From Halomonas korlensis (GTDB lineage: Bacteria; Pseudomonadota; Gammaproteobacteria; Pseudomonadales; Halomonadaceae), in NCBI RefSeq assembly GCF_900116705.1, contig NZ_FPBP01000013.1, positions 1 to 64,000 of the forward strand: DNA of 64,000 bases, in the 5' to 3' direction. Shown here piece by piece: positions 39,804-51,792 of the stretch (positions are counted from its first letter, which is position 1; every line of letters starts with the position of its first letter). Below the pieces are notes generated by a model. It was not told the DNA's origin. It saw only the letters and a list, made by a program, of their open reading frames with translations, and did no database searches. The position numbers were made by a program, and so were the translations under genes.

Positions 39804-40430
39804 ATGGGTGTAGTGGCCAAGCGGTCGTCGATGATCTTCTATTCTGGAGGGAGTGATCACTTCAGTCACCGTGTGCGCATCGTGCTCGCCGAGAAGGGCG
39901 TGGCCGTGGATATTGTCGAGGTGGCCGACGAACATCCCCCTGAGGAACTCGCCGATCTCAACCCCTACAACAGCGTACCGACGCTTCTCGATCGTGACCT
40001 GGTGCTCTATGAATCCAAGGTGATGATGGAATATCTCGATGAGCGCTTTCCGCATCCGCCGTTGTTACCGGTCTATCCCGTCGCGCGGGCCCAGAGCCGG
40101 TTGTGGATGCATCGCATCGAACGCGAGTGGTGCCCGCTGGTCGAGCAGATTCTCGATAGCAGCAAGAAGGAAGCCGATAAGGCTCGCAAGGAGCTTCGCG
40201 AAAGCCTGATTGGTATCTCGCCGATCTTCGAAGACATGCCCTACTTCATGAGCGAAGATTTCACCTTGGTTGACTGTTGCCTGGCACCTATTCTCTGGCG
40301 CTTGCCGGTGCTGGGGATTGAACTTCCCGACAAGCAAGTAAAGCCGTTAGTCAGCTATATGGAGCGTGTTTTCGAGCGCGAGGGCTTCAAGGCCGCGTTG
40401 AGTGAAAGCGAGCGTGAGATGCGCCAGTAA
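39804..40430 (+). CDS. sspA: Stringent starvation protein A
   Basis: SspA (208 residues) is a GST-fold protein that binds RNA polymerase and alters promoter use in starvation and acid stress. The thioredoxin-like N-terminal domain ([31 protein letters not shown]) and helical C-terminal domain are clear. As in other SspA proteins, it is not expected to have GST activity. ATG 39804 follows GAGG. It is followed by sspB. Confidence 0.96.
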   Translation: MGVVAKRSSMIFYSGGSDHFSHRVRIVLAEKGVAVDIVEVADEHPPEELADLNPYNSVPTLLDRDLVLYESKVMMEYLDERFPHPPLLPVYPVARAQSRLWMHRIEREWCPLVEQILDSSKKEADKARKELRESLIGISPIFEDMPYFMSEDFTLVDCCLAPILWRLPVLGIELPDKQVKPLVSYMERVFEREGFKAALSESEREMRQ

Positions 40431-40491
40431 TTTTGTGATTCCGGCCCTTAGCCGGACTGTCGGACTTATACCCAAGCAGGAGGGCCAACGG

Positions 40492-40977
40492 ATGCAATCG
40501 AGTCGCCCCTATCTAGTCAGAGCCCTTAACCAATGGCTGCTGGACAATGACTTAACGCCTTACATCGTGGTGGATGCCGAATACCCAGGCGTCGAGGTGC
40601 CTCGTCAGTTCGTGCAGAACGGCCAGATCGTGCTGAATATGGCGCCGACGGCGGTGCGAGAACTTTTCATGGAGAACGAGGCGCTCGGCTTCAGCGCTCG
40701 CTTCGGTGGTCAGCCCATGCGGATCATGGTGCCAATGGCAGCGCTAGTGGCCATTTATGCCCGTGAGAATGGCGTCGGGATGGTGTTTGGTCACGAGCCG
40801 GAGTTGCCGGTTGCTGGTGGGGAAGAGCCGTCGTCCACCGATGAGCAGGCTCCGACACTGAGCAGTGTAGGAAACGACGACAACAGTGAAAATGGTGCAA
40901 GCGACAAGGATGAAGGCAAGGCCGATGAGGATGCGGCGCCCCGCAAGGGAAAGCCTTCGTTGCGAGTCATCAAGTGA
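40492..40977 (+). CDS. sspB: ClpXP adaptor SspB
   Basis: SspB (161 residues) delivers ssrA-tagged proteins to ClpXP. The folded domain (about 1-108) has RPYLVRALNQWLLDNDLTPY and VLNMAPTAVRE. It is followed by a flexible, very acidic linker (about 112-150) and the ClpX-docking tail at the C-terminus (PSLRVIK, matching the E. coli type LRVVK). AGGAGGG precedes ATG 40492. It is 61 nt after sspA. Confidence 0.96.
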   Translation: MQSSRPYLVRALNQWLLDNDLTPYIVVDAEYPGVEVPRQFVQNGQIVLNMAPTAVRELFMENEALGFSARFGGQPMRIMVPMAALVAIYARENGVGMVFGHEPELPVAGGEEPSSTDEQAPTLSSVGNDDNSENGASDKDEGKADEDAAPRKGKPSLRVIK

Positions 40978-41037
40978 GTCGTTGAATCGGCCTGATAGCC
41001 AGGCCCCACGGTATGTCAGCCAGTATGGGTGACACTA

Positions 41038-41072
41038 CGCAAAACGGCAGACTCCTGGTCTGCCGTTTTGCG
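41038..41072. terminator. Bidirectional terminator between sspB and dolP
   Basis: Perfect 14-bp arms (41038-41051 and 41059-41072) enclose a 7-nt loop. Each arm contains an A4/T4 stretch, so the hairpin ends in TTTTGCG on one strand and its mirror on the other. It lies between the convergent sspB and dolP and probably serves both. Confidence 0.75.
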
Positions 41073-41135
41073 TTGGCACCGCCGGTTTGCTGGAGGGAGG
41101 GCCGTTTCGCTGAGGGATGGGACCATCAGTTCAGG

Positions 41136-42703
<1,568 letters not shown>

Positions 42704-42720
<17 letters not shown>

Positions 42721-44515
42721 CGCGCCGATCGCTCCTGGCATCGTTCGTCGAACGGTCGAAGAGGCCAGGAATCAAGATCGGTTGCGGCACGCCATTGACG
42801 AATCGCGCCCAGGGCAGTTGGCGCAGGATGCGGCCATCCTCTCCGGGTCGCAGCGTCCCGGTGGCGCCGAAGACTTCGCTGTTCGGTAACGCCTGCAACT
42901 GGGGCAGGCGTCGGGCCAGTTCGTAGGCGTCCACTCCCATGGCCAGGAGTCGAAACATCGCCGGGTCGGATTCTTCGCGCAGCTCACGGTAGCTGTTATA
43001 GAAGGGCAGGGCCTCTTCGCCGCCGACGGCGGCATCGGGAATCTGCCAGGGTATATCGATGAACCTCACATCATCCAGATCGTGGTCCAGGCGCGGTTGC
43101 AGGCGTCCTTCGTAAAGGTGTGAAGTGGCATAGACCGGCAGTTCGCCGGCATAGAAATAATCCAGGGTCGGCGGAACCTGACGGGCGAACTCGGGCAGTG
43201 CCAGCAGGAACAGCATATCGACGTTGCCCAGCCGGGCGCGCTCGTTGCTCACGTTGAGCGCGGGTTTCACGGCATTGGCCACCGAGCCCTCGGGGTCATA
43301 GCGAACCGCTTTGGTCACTTCGCCGCCGCGGTCGCTCCATTCATTCCAGAAGGCTTCGCCGACCCGGCCGCCCCAGTCATTATCGGGCACCAGCACCGCG
43401 GCACGACGATGACCATCCTGCCAGGCGCGACGGGCCGTCTGGCGAGCTTCATCTTCGGCGGACAGGCCATACTGAAAAAGATTATCGGTCTGGTTGCGCT
43501 CGGCCGTTCCGTAGTTCAAGGCGAGCGTGGGCAGAGGCACTTCGTCGCGACGTTCCAGTTCGCTGACGAGTTGCTTCTCCAAGGGGCCGACCACGACCTG
43601 GGCGCCGCGGTTCTCGGCTTCGCGGTAAAGCGCATCGAGATCGCCATGACTCGAATCGATGAAGCTCAGTTGCGCACTGTTGCCCTGGTTGGCTTCGTTG
43701 AGATGGTGAGTGCGCATGCCGTCGCGAATCGCCGCGGCAACTTCGGAAAGCGGGCCGGATTCGGGGAGAAAAACGGCAATGTGATTGACCTCCAGGCCCC
43801 GTAATTCGCGCAATGCCAATAGCTCGGAAGGTAGGCGGCGTGCCGCCGGGTGATTGGCATGGCGGCTGCGCCAGTCATCCAGCCGGTCGAACAGACGCTG
43901 GATATCGCCCCCACTGCTACGAAACAGCTTGGTCAGGTCGAGCCATCCGCGAGTGAGGGAATCTGCCCCGGCCTCGAGCGAGTTCAGTTGACGAGTCTCC
44001 AATCGCGTCAGGGCCTGCCAGATGGGGTCATTGAAGGCTTCCCGATCGGTATCGGCTTGAACGTCGAGCAGGGTTTCGGCGGCCGCGAGGGGTTCATCGA
44101 CCTCGAGGAGCGCTATCCCCAGGCGTTCACGAAGCAGCACCGACTGATCCTGGGCCGGTTGCAGCGCCTCGATGTCCTGTCCTGCCTGGATCGCCGCCCA
44201 GGGGTCGTTCAGCGCCTCGCCCAGGTCCGACAGCAACAGTGCCCAGCGCAGTCGTGCCGACGCCTCGAGCTGACGGTCATCGATCTCCTTGGCAACCTCG
44301 AGTGCCTGGGGGCGGCTGCCCTGACGTGCTAGGATATCAGCCGCTTCCAGTCGGGTGAGCGCCGCCTGGGCGGGTGCCTGCTGCTCGGCCTGCTGAAGTA
44401 GCCGCTGTGGGTCATCCGCGGCACGGCGTTCCATGATGCCAGGTTGCAAGCCGCAGCCCGCCAGTATTAGCGCCATCAGCGCGGCGGCCAACAGGCCACG
44501 AATCGAGATGTTCAT
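42704..44515 (-). CDS. lpoA: Penicillin-binding protein activator LpoA
   Basis: LpoA (603 residues) is an outer-membrane lipoprotein that crosses the periplasm to stimulate PBP1a. A lipoprotein signal ends at the lipobox LILAGC near residue 21. An N-terminal TPR-like helical domain (about 30-270) and a C-terminal periplasmic-binding-like domain (about 275-580, VNHIAVFLPESGPLSEVAAAIRDG) follow. ATG 44515 is right for the signal peptide; the upstream in-frame part is not. It is divergent from rsmI, as in E. coli. Confidence 0.95.
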
Positions 44516-44562
44516 GAATCCTTCCTTGTCCCCATTAGCCGCGAGCAACCCAGGGAGCCGAG

Positions 44563-45420
44563 ATGTCAGATGCGATTGCCGGTGCATTGTACGTGGTCGC
44601 TACACCGATTGGGAATCTGGACGACCTGAGCTTCCGTGCGATCCGAGTGCTTGGCGAGGTGGCGCTGATCGCCGCGGAAGATACCCGGCATAGCGCACGC
44701 CTGCTGCGACACCTGGGCCTTACGGTGCCGATGTTGTCGCTCCATGAGCACAATGAGCCGGCGCGGATCGAGCAGCTCGATGCACGACTGCTGGGCGGCG
44801 AGTCGATCGCCCTGATCAGCGATGCGGGAACCCCGCTGATCAGCGACCCGGGGTTCGTGCTGGTGCGTGAATTGCGCGCCAGAGGACGGCGGATCATCCC
44901 GATCCCGGGCCCCTGCGCGCTGGTTGCGGCATTGTCGGCGGCGGGGTTGCCGACGGATCGGTTCCTGTTCCAGGGTTTTCTGCCAGCCAGAAGCGCAGGC
45001 CGACGCGCTCGACTCGAGGCCTTGGTTGACCGCGAGGAAACCTTGGTGTTCTACGAGTCGCCGCACCGTATCCGCGACACCCTCGCCGATCTGGCCTGTA
45101 CTCATCAGGAGCGCCAGTTGGTGTTAGCCCGTGAGCTGACCAAGACCTTCGAAACCTTTCTTGACGGCACGGCCGCCGGACTCCTGGCTCGCATGGACGC
45201 CGATCCCGATCAGACGCGTGGTGAGTTCGTGATCATGGTGGCTGGCGCTAAACCGCGCACCGGGGAGGATGCCGTCTCCTTCGAGGCCGATGCCCTGCTG
45301 TCGGCGCTGCTCGAGGAGGGTGTCGGCGTGAAGCAGGCAGCTGCTGTGGCGTCTCGGGTACTGGGTGGGGCGAAGAAAGGCTGGTATGCCCGGACCCAGA
45401 CTCTCAAGGATGGGGATTGA
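44563..45420 (+). CDS. rsmI: 16S rRNA C1402 ribose 2'-O-methyltransferase
   Basis: RsmI (285 residues) methylates the ribose of C1402 in the decoding centre. The SAM-binding SPOUT-unrelated tetrapyrrole-methylase fold shows ALYVVATPIGNLDDLSFRAI, AAEDTRHSARLL, ISDAGTPLISDPG and PGPCALVAALSAAGLP. The other methyl on that base is made by RsmH, encoded 450 nt downstream. The stop codon lies inside the rnpB -35 element. Confidence 0.97.
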   Translation: MSDAIAGALYVVATPIGNLDDLSFRAIRVLGEVALIAAEDTRHSARLLRHLGLTVPMLSLHEHNEPARIEQLDARLLGGESIALISDAGTPLISDPGFVLVRELRARGRRIIPIPGPCALVAALSAAGLPTDRFLFQGFLPARSAGRRARLEALVDREETLVFYESPHRIRDTLADLACTHQERQLVLARELTKTFETFLDGTAAGLLARMDADPDQTRGEFVIMVAGAKPRTGEDAVSFEADALLSALLEEGVGVKQAAAVASRVLGGAKKGWYARTQTLKDGD

Positions 45421-45445
45421 GGGGCATCGGAGGCGCTGGTATGCT
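45417..45445 (+). promoter_or_regulatory. Promoter of rnpB
   Basis: TTGAGG (45417-45422) and TATGCT (45440-45445) are spaced by 17 bp. Position +1 then falls at about 45452, exactly the predicted 5' end of the RNA. The -35 overlaps the rsmI stop codon. Confidence 0.7.
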
Positions 45446-45451
45446 TGCCGC

Positions 45452-45820
<369 letters not shown>

Positions 45821-45867
45821 GTCACTTGCTTGTCCATTCTCTTCCCATCCCTTCGAACGAGAAGTGC

Positions 45868-46824
45868 ATGACACCATCCGCCTCTGAACACGCCGCCAGC
45901 GGCTTTCGCCATGTCAGCGTGCTGCTGGATGGGGCCGTCGATGCCTTGATTCATGATCCACAAGGGAGTTATCTGGACGGTACCTTCGGGCGTGGAGGGC
46001 ATTCCCGCGCGATTCTCGAGCGCCTGGCCCCCGAAGGGCGATTGCTGGCCATTGACCGCGACCCCCAGGCGATCGCGGCCGCCGCCAGCATCGAGGATGC
46101 CCGCTTCAGCGTCGAGCGTGGCGAGTTTGCCCATCTCGGCGAGATCGCCGCGGCTCGCGGTCTGCACGGCCGCCTCGATGGCATCCTGCTGGATGTCGGG
46201 GTGTCTTCCCCCCAGCTTGACGATCCCGAGCGGGGATTCAGCTTCCTGCGCGATGGCCCCCTGGACATGCGCATGGACCCTACCCGCGGCGAGAGTGCCG
46301 CCGAGTTTCTTGCACGCGCCGACGAAGCCGAGATCGTCAGGGTGTTCAAACAGTATGGAGAAGAGCGCTTCGCCCGACGCCTGGTCAGGGCCATCATCTC
46401 TCGACGGGCCGATCGGCCCTTCGAACGCACCGCGGATCTTGCCGAGGTGGTCAAGACGGCTCATCCCGCCTGGGAGAAGGGCAAGCATCCAGCCACCCGT
46501 GTCTTCCAGGCGCTGCGTATCCAGGTCAATGGCGAGCTCGAGCAACTCGACGCGGCGTTGGACGCGGCGCTCGAGGCGCTGGCACCGGGGGGGCATATGG
46601 TGGTGATCAGCTTTCATTCCCTGGAAGATCGCCGCGTCAAGCGCTTCATCCGCCGGCACGTGCGTGGCGATACCGACCTGCCGCGCGGAGTGCCGGTTCG
46701 CGACGATCAGCTGGCCAAACGTCTGGACGCGGTGGGCAAGGCGCAACATGCCGGCGCACCGGAGCTTGCGGTCAATCCCCGCGCGCGCAGCGCCGTGATG
46801 CGTGTGGCGCGCAAACGCAGCTGA
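45868..46824 (+). CDS. rsmH: 16S rRNA C1402 N4-methyltransferase
   Basis: RsmH/MraW (318 residues) adds the N4-methyl to C1402. The SAM motif is [36 protein letters not shown] and [13 protein letters not shown] are diagnostic. I chose ATG 45868 ([20 protein letters not shown]), preceded by GAGAAG; an in-frame ATG lies at 45826. It is the first protein gene of the dcw cluster here because mraZ is missing. ftsL starts 9 nt later. Confidence 0.96.
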   Translation: MTPSASEHAASGFRHVSVLLDGAVDALIHDPQGSYLDGTFGRGGHSRAILERLAPEGRLLAIDRDPQAIAAAASIEDARFSVERGEFAHLGEIAAARGLHGRLDGILLDVGVSSPQLDDPERGFSFLRDGPLDMRMDPTRGESAAEFLARADEAEIVRVFKQYGEERFARRLVRAIISRRADRPFERTADLAEVVKTAHPAWEKGKHPATRVFQALRIQVNGELEQLDAALDAALEALAPGGHMVVISFHSLEDRRVKRFIRRHVRGDTDLPRGVPVRDDQLAKRLDAVGKAQHAGAPELAVNPRARSAVMRVARKRS

Positions 46825-46833
46825 GGAGACGCT

Positions 46834-47157
46834 ATGGTCAAGGGACGCACAGGCCCCAATGATGTCGGCTGGCCGCTGGCTCGGTTCTCCGGGCTGCGGC
46901 TGCTAATTGTCGTGTTGCTTGTGCTGGCCTGTCTGGGGAGCGCTCTGGCGGTGATCACCGCCAGCCACCTCACCCGCGAGCAATATGCAAACCTTCAACG
47001 CCTGGAGAGCGAACATCAGCAATTGCAGACCGAGTGGGGGCAGCTGCTTCTCGAGGACAGTGCCTGGTCTTCACCAGCCCGCGTCGAGGGCCTGGCCGAG
47101 GAGCGATTGGACATGCGCCTGCCTGAAGTGGTGGACGTCGAGGTGATTCGTCCGTGA
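46834..47157 (+). CDS. ftsL: Cell division protein FtsL
   Basis: FtsL (107 residues) is a bitopic protein that forms FtsQLB and activates FtsWI. It has a short basic N-terminus, one helix (about 20-44, LLIVVLLVLACLGSALAVITA) and a periplasmic coiled coil ending LDMRLPEVVDVEVI. Sequence is weakly conserved, but size, layout and place between rsmH and ftsI are decisive. GAGGAGA precedes the ATG. Confidence 0.94.
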   Translation: MVKGRTGPNDVGWPLARFSGLRLLIVVLLVLACLGSALAVITASHLTREQYANLQRLESEHQQLQTEWGQLLLEDSAWSSPARVEGLAEERLDMRLPEVVDVEVIRP

Positions 47158-48875
47158 GTCTTGATGCCCGAAGCGGGGTAACGCCGCGGCGACCGCCGCC
47201 GATGGAGCCGATGGGCGGCGTAAGGTATGGCCTGCTGTTGGTATTGGTCGCGATCGGTCTGGGACTGCTCGCCGGACGCGTGGTGACGCTACATGTCATC
47301 GACCGGCCTTTCCTGCAGGGACAAGGCGATGCGCGTACCCTGCGCACCGATACCATTCCGGCCCACCGGGGCATGATCAGCGACCGTCACGGCGAGCCGC
47401 TGGCAATCTCGACGCCTGTGGTATCGCTGTGGGCCAACCCCCAGGATTTGCCTGTCGACGATATCCAGCGGCTGATGCTGGCCCGTGGTTTGGGGATGGA
47501 GCTCGATGCCCTCAATGAGCGCATCGATCGCTACGGTGAGCGCGAATTCATGTATCTGCAGCGACGCCTGACGCCGAAAGCGGCGCAGCGGGTACTCGAC
47601 CTGCGCGTACCGGGTGTGTATTCCCGGCAGGAATACAAGCGCTACTACCCCTCGGGAGAGGTAACGGCCCAGCTCCTCGGGGTTACCAATATCGATGATG
47701 CCGGCCAGGAGGGCCTGGAACTCGCTTATCAGTCTCATTTGGCGGGAGCGCCGGGGCAGCGGCGAGTCTTGAAGGATCGGCGTGGCCGCCTGGTCCGCGA
47801 CCTGGCTGTATTGCGCGAGGCGCGGCCAGGGGGTGATCTGACCCTTTCCATCGACCAGCGTCTACAGTACATGGCGTATCGCGAACTCAAGACGGCGGTC
47901 GAGGAGCATCAGGCCGATGGTGGCGTGGTGGTGATGATGGACGCCGATACTGGCGAAGTGCTGGCCATGGCCAATCAGCCTTCCTACAACCCCAACAATC
48001 GTGCTGGCCTGGATCCTCGAGGGTTGCGTAATCAGGCCATTGTCGATGTCTTCGAGCCGGGCTCGGTGGTCAAGCCCCTGGCCATGGCGGCGGTGATGGA
48101 AAGCGGCAAATTCGACCGCGATACCGTGGTTGATACCTCGCCGGGCTGGATGCGCATCGATCGCTTCACCATCAAGGACGTGCGCAATTACGGCGAGCTG
48201 GACATGGCCGGTATTCTTGAGAAATCTTCGAATATCGGCATGTCGAAGCTGGTGCTGGAGCTTGATGACCCGCTGGTGCCCGAGAAATACCGCCTGCTGG
48301 GCTTCGGGGAGAGCCCCGGGACGGGGTTTCCTGGCGAGGCCAACGGCAGTCTGCCCGCTCCGCTGCGCTGGTCGAGCAGTCAATGGGCGGCGCTTTCCTA
48401 CGGTTACGGCCTATCTGTCTCGGCGCTTCAGCTGGCCAGCGCCTTTACCGCTCTCGCCAACGATGGTGTCAGGATGCCACCTTCACTGCTCAGGTTGTCT
48501 GAGCCGGCCGTCGGCACCCCGGCCATCGATGCCGACGTGGCTCATGATCTTTTGCGCATCATGGAAGAGTCAGTACAGCCAGGAACGGGGGGGCGGCGAG
48601 CAGGGGTTCCCGGCTATCGCGTCGCCGGCAAGACCGGTACGGTGCGCAAGAACTCGGCAACCGGTTATACCGAAGATGCGTATCGCAGCCTGTTCGTAGG
48701 CGTTGCCCCTGTCTCGGACCCGAGTATCGTCACCGTGGTGATGATCGACCACCCCCAGGCAGGTGATTATTACGGCGGCGCCGTTGCCGCCCCCGCATTC
48801 TCGCGTATCGTCGGCAATGCCTTGCGACTGCTCGATGTGCCACCCGACGCGCCGCCCGATGCGCGAGAGGAATGA
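47154..48875 (+). CDS. ftsI: Division transpeptidase FtsI (PBP3)
   Basis: FtsI (573 residues) cross-links septal peptidoglycan. It has an N-terminal membrane helix (about 24-45), a pedestal domain and a transpeptidase domain. Its motifs are SVVK with active S304, SSN in EKSSNIGMSK, and KTG in VAGKTGTVRK. It starts at GTG 47154, overlapping the ftsL stop (GTGA), after GAGGTG. The length is close to E. coli (588). Confidence 0.97.
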   Translation: MSLDARSGVTPRRPPPMEPMGGVRYGLLLVLVAIGLGLLAGRVVTLHVIDRPFLQGQGDARTLRTDTIPAHRGMISDRHGEPLAISTPVVSLWANPQDLPVDDIQRLMLARGLGMELDALNERIDRYGEREFMYLQRRLTPKAAQRVLDLRVPGVYSRQEYKRYYPSGEVTAQLLGVTNIDDAGQEGLELAYQSHLAGAPGQRRVLKDRRGRLVRDLAVLREARPGGDLTLSIDQRLQYMAYRELKTAVEEHQADGGVVVMMDADTGEVLAMANQPSYNPNNRAGLDPRGLRNQAIVDVFEPGSVVKPLAMAAVMESGKFDRDTVVDTSPGWMRIDRFTIKDVRNYGELDMAGILEKSSNIGMSKLVLELDDPLVPEKYRLLGFGESPGTGFPGEANGSLPAPLRWSSSQWAALSYGYGLSVSALQLASAFTALANDGVRMPPSLLRLSEPAVGTPAIDADVAHDLLRIMEESVQPGTGGRRAGVPGYRVAGKTGTVRKNSATGYTEDAYRSLFVGVAPVSDPSIVTVVMIDHPQAGDYYGGAVAAPAFSRIVGNALRLLDVPPDAPPDAREE

Positions 48876-48907
48876 ATCATGAACGTCAGTCAGACCGAGG
48901 TGACGGG

Positions 48908-50416
48908 ATGGAGCTAGCCTACGCTCGGCTTGAAGCCAGCCTGTTCAGGCATTGGCCCGAAAGTCGCCCGGCGCTGGCGGCATTGTCGCTGCCGGAGGTA
49001 TGCCGGCTGCAAGTGGACAGCCGGCGGCTGGCCCGTGGCGATGTGTTCGTAGCAGTGCCAGGCGTCGCGGCCGACGGTCGCCATTTCATCGATGACGCGC
49101 TGGCCTCCGGTGCCTCGCTGGTGCTGGCCCATCAGGACGGGCAGCAGCGTCATGCTGACCCGCGGGTGCTGTGGCTGACAGGCCTCAAGGAGACGCTGGG
49201 GCCGCTGGGTCAAGAATGCTTCGCCGTGCCCGACGACCTGGAGGTCATTGGCGTCACCGGCACCAATGGCAAGAGCTCGGTAACGCATTATCTGGCGGCG
49301 TTGAGCGAGGCCCTTGGCGTCCCGACCGGCCTGATCGGCACCCTGGGACAGGGGCGTGCCGGCAGTTTACACGATACCGGCCTGACCACGCCCGGGCCGC
49401 TGTCGCTTCAGGCGGCCCTGGGCGAACTGGCAGCAGCGAAGATGACGCGGGTCGCGATGGAAGTCTCGTCGCATGCGCTCGAACAGGCGCGGCTCGACGG
49501 CTGCCGAATCCGTGCCGCCGTGTTCACCAATCTCAGCCGTGACCACCTGGACTACCATGGCAGCATGGCAGGCTACGCCGCGGCCAAGGCACGATTGTTC
49601 CGGCGCCCCGAGCTTGAGCTCGCCGTGGTCAATGGTGACGACCCTCTGGCGAGGCTGATGCTGGCCGGCCTGGCGCCTGGCGTCAGGGTGCTGGCGGTCG
49701 GTGAACAGGAGGCCACGACACTGCGGGTGGTCGACTGGGTACCTCACGCACAGGGACAGCGCGCCCTGGTCGCGACGCCCGAGGGCGAGCGGGTGATCGA
49801 ACTCGCGCTGATGGGCCGCTTCACGCTCGACAATGTGCTGCTGGCGATCGCCGTCCTCTATGGTCTCGGCCATCCGCTCGAGGCGCTGTTCACCGCCGCG
49901 TCCGGCCTTGCGTCCGTGCCCGGTCGTATGGAGGCGCTGGTAACGCCTGGGTGTCCGACGGTGGTCATTGACTACGCCCATACGCCGGACGCGCTGGACA
50001 ACGCCTTGGCGGCGCTGCGCGCGCATCTGCCGGGCGAGGGGCAGTTGTGGTGCGTGTTCGGCTGCGGCGGCGATCGCGATACCGGCAAGCGAGCGTTGAT
50101 GGGCGCGGCCGCCGAGCGTCAGGCCGATATCATCGTGGTGACCGACGACAACCCGCGCAGCGAAGCTCCGGCAAGCATCCGCGAGCAGATTCTCACGGGG
50201 CTTTCGCGTGAGGCACGAGAAGCCGCCTGGAACCTGGGCGACCGTGGCCATGCGCTTGCCCGCGTGCTGGGTGATGCCTCGGCCGAGGATGTCGTGCTCA
50301 TCGCCGGCAAGGGCCATGAGACCTGTCAGGAGATCGCGGGGGTGCGTCACGACTTCTCGGATCGTGTCGAGGCTGTAAACGCTCTGTCGGCACGCAGCGG
50401 GAGACCAGGGCGATGA
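48908..50416 (+). CDS. murE: UDP-MurNAc-tripeptide ligase MurE (meso-DAP adding)
   Basis: MurE (502 residues from ATG 48908) adds meso-diaminopimelate to UDP-MurNAc-Ala-Glu. The P-loop is GVTGTNGKSSVTHYL, and the amino-acid selectivity motif DNPRSE is the DAP type. I prefer ATG 48908, which has GAGG seven bases upstream. ATG 48872, overlapping the ftsI stop, has its GAGAGG only one base away and adds 12 unlike residues. The end overlaps murF by 4 nt. Confidence 0.95.
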   Translation: MELAYARLEASLFRHWPESRPALAALSLPEVCRLQVDSRRLARGDVFVAVPGVAADGRHFIDDALASGASLVLAHQDGQQRHADPRVLWLTGLKETLGPLGQECFAVPDDLEVIGVTGTNGKSSVTHYLAALSEALGVPTGLIGTLGQGRAGSLHDTGLTTPGPLSLQAALGELAAAKMTRVAMEVSSHALEQARLDGCRIRAAVFTNLSRDHLDYHGSMAGYAAAKARLFRRPELELAVVNGDDPLARLMLAGLAPGVRVLAVGEQEATTLRVVDWVPHAQGQRALVATPEGERVIELALMGRFTLDNVLLAIAVLYGLGHPLEALFTAASGLASVPGRMEALVTPGCPTVVIDYAHTPDALDNALAALRAHLPGEGQLWCVFGCGGDRDTGKRALMGAAAERQADIIVVTDDNPRSEAPASIREQILTGLSREAREAAWNLGDRGHALARVLGDASAEDVVLIAGKGHETCQEIAGVRHDFSDRVEAVNALSARSGRPGR

Positions 50417-51783
50417 GTGCAATGGGGCTGCAGACCCTCGGTGACATCGCCTCGGCGCTTGGCGTAGCGAGCCCGGACATCGACGCGGCGGTCACGGCGA
50501 TCGTCACCGACTCCCGGCAACTGGTCCCGGGTAGCCTGTTCGTGGCCTTGCGCGGCGAGCGCTTCGATGCCCATGACTTTCTCGACAAGGCGCGAGACGC
50601 CGGGGCCGTGGCGGCGCTGGTCGAACGTCCGGTGGCCGATCCGCTAGCGCAGATTCAGGTGGCGGACACTCGATTGGCGCTCGGGCTGCTGGGGCGGGCG
50701 CGGCGTCGGGCCTGGGACGGGCCCTTGGTCGCCGTGACCGGCAACAGTGGCAAGACCACGGTCAAGGAGTTGCTCGCCGCCTTGCTGGGCCGCCACGGCT
50801 CGACGCTTGCCACCCAGGGCAATCTCAACAACGATATTGGCGCGCCGTTGACGCTGCTCGGCCTGGAACCCCACCACCGGCAGGCCGTCGTCGAACTGGG
50901 GGCCAACCATCTCGGCGAGATCGCCTGGACCACTTCGCTGGCCGAGCCACAAGTCGCCGTCATCACCAATGTCACCGGGGCGCACGTGGGCGAGTTCGGC
51001 GGCATGGGCCGTATCGCCCAGGCCAAGGCGGAGATCCTGGCCGGCTTGTCCGCCGAGGGAATCGCGGTGCTTAACCGCGACGATGACTACTTCGCCACCT
51101 GGGCGGCGCTTGCCGCACCCCGCGAGGTGCTCGACTTCGCCATCGACCTCCCGCAGGCCCGCGTTCATGCACGGGCGCTGGTCTGTGATGTTTTCGGGCG
51201 CTATGCTTTCACGCTTGTCGTGGATGGCCAGGAAGTGGGCCGTGTGCAGCTTGGCCTGTTGGGGCGTCATAACGTGTCCAACGCCCTGGCGGCGACAGCG
51301 GCGGCGCTGGCGCTGGGCCTGGCCCCGGCGGACGTGCTCGTTGGACTGGGAGATGTTTCGCCCATGGCGGGGCGTCTCAGTGTTGCCGAGGGCGTGAAGG
51401 GCACGCGGCTCTTGGACGATACCTATAATGCCAACCCCGGCGCGGTCAAGGCGGCGCTCGACCTGTTGGTCACGCTGCCCGGGCCCCACTGGTGCCTGCT
51501 CGGCGCCATGGGCGAACTGGGGGAGGCGTCCGAGCGGCTGCATGCCGACATCGGGCGACATGCACGGGAGCGGGGCGTCGAGTTCCTAGGCACGCTGGGT
51601 GAGTCGGCACGACCGGCAAGCCAGGCCTTCGGTGAAGGCGGGTGCCATTTCGACGACCGGGTGACGCTGATGCGCCACGTCCTCAACCATCTGCCATTCG
51701 GGGCCAGCGTGCTGGTCAAGGGATCACGCAGTGCCGGCATGGAACATGTGATTGCCGCCCTGCGCCCGGATGCACCAAGGTGA
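50413..51783 (+). CDS. murF: UDP-MurNAc-pentapeptide synthetase MurF
   Basis: MurF (456 residues) adds D-Ala-D-Ala to the UDP-MurNAc tripeptide, making the pentapeptide. The P-loop is VTGNSGKTTVKELLAALL. The segments GNLNNDIGAPLTLL and LLDDTYNANPGAVKAAL are diagnostic. It overlaps murE by 4 nt, and mraY starts 9 nt after its stop. Confidence 0.97.
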   Translation: MSAMGLQTLGDIASALGVASPDIDAAVTAIVTDSRQLVPGSLFVALRGERFDAHDFLDKARDAGAVAALVERPVADPLAQIQVADTRLALGLLGRARRRAWDGPLVAVTGNSGKTTVKELLAALLGRHGSTLATQGNLNNDIGAPLTLLGLEPHHRQAVVELGANHLGEIAWTTSLAEPQVAVITNVTGAHVGEFGGMGRIAQAKAEILAGLSAEGIAVLNRDDDYFATWAALAAPREVLDFAIDLPQARVHARALVCDVFGRYAFTLVVDGQEVGRVQLGLLGRHNVSNALAATAAALALGLAPADVLVGLGDVSPMAGRLSVAEGVKGTRLLDDTYNANPGAVKAALDLLVTLPGPHWCLLGAMGELGEASERLHADIGRHARERGVEFLGTLGESARPASQAFGEGGCHFDDRVTLMRHVLNHLPFGASVLVKGSRSAGMEHVIAALRPDAPR

Positions 51784-51792
51784 ACGCGATAC

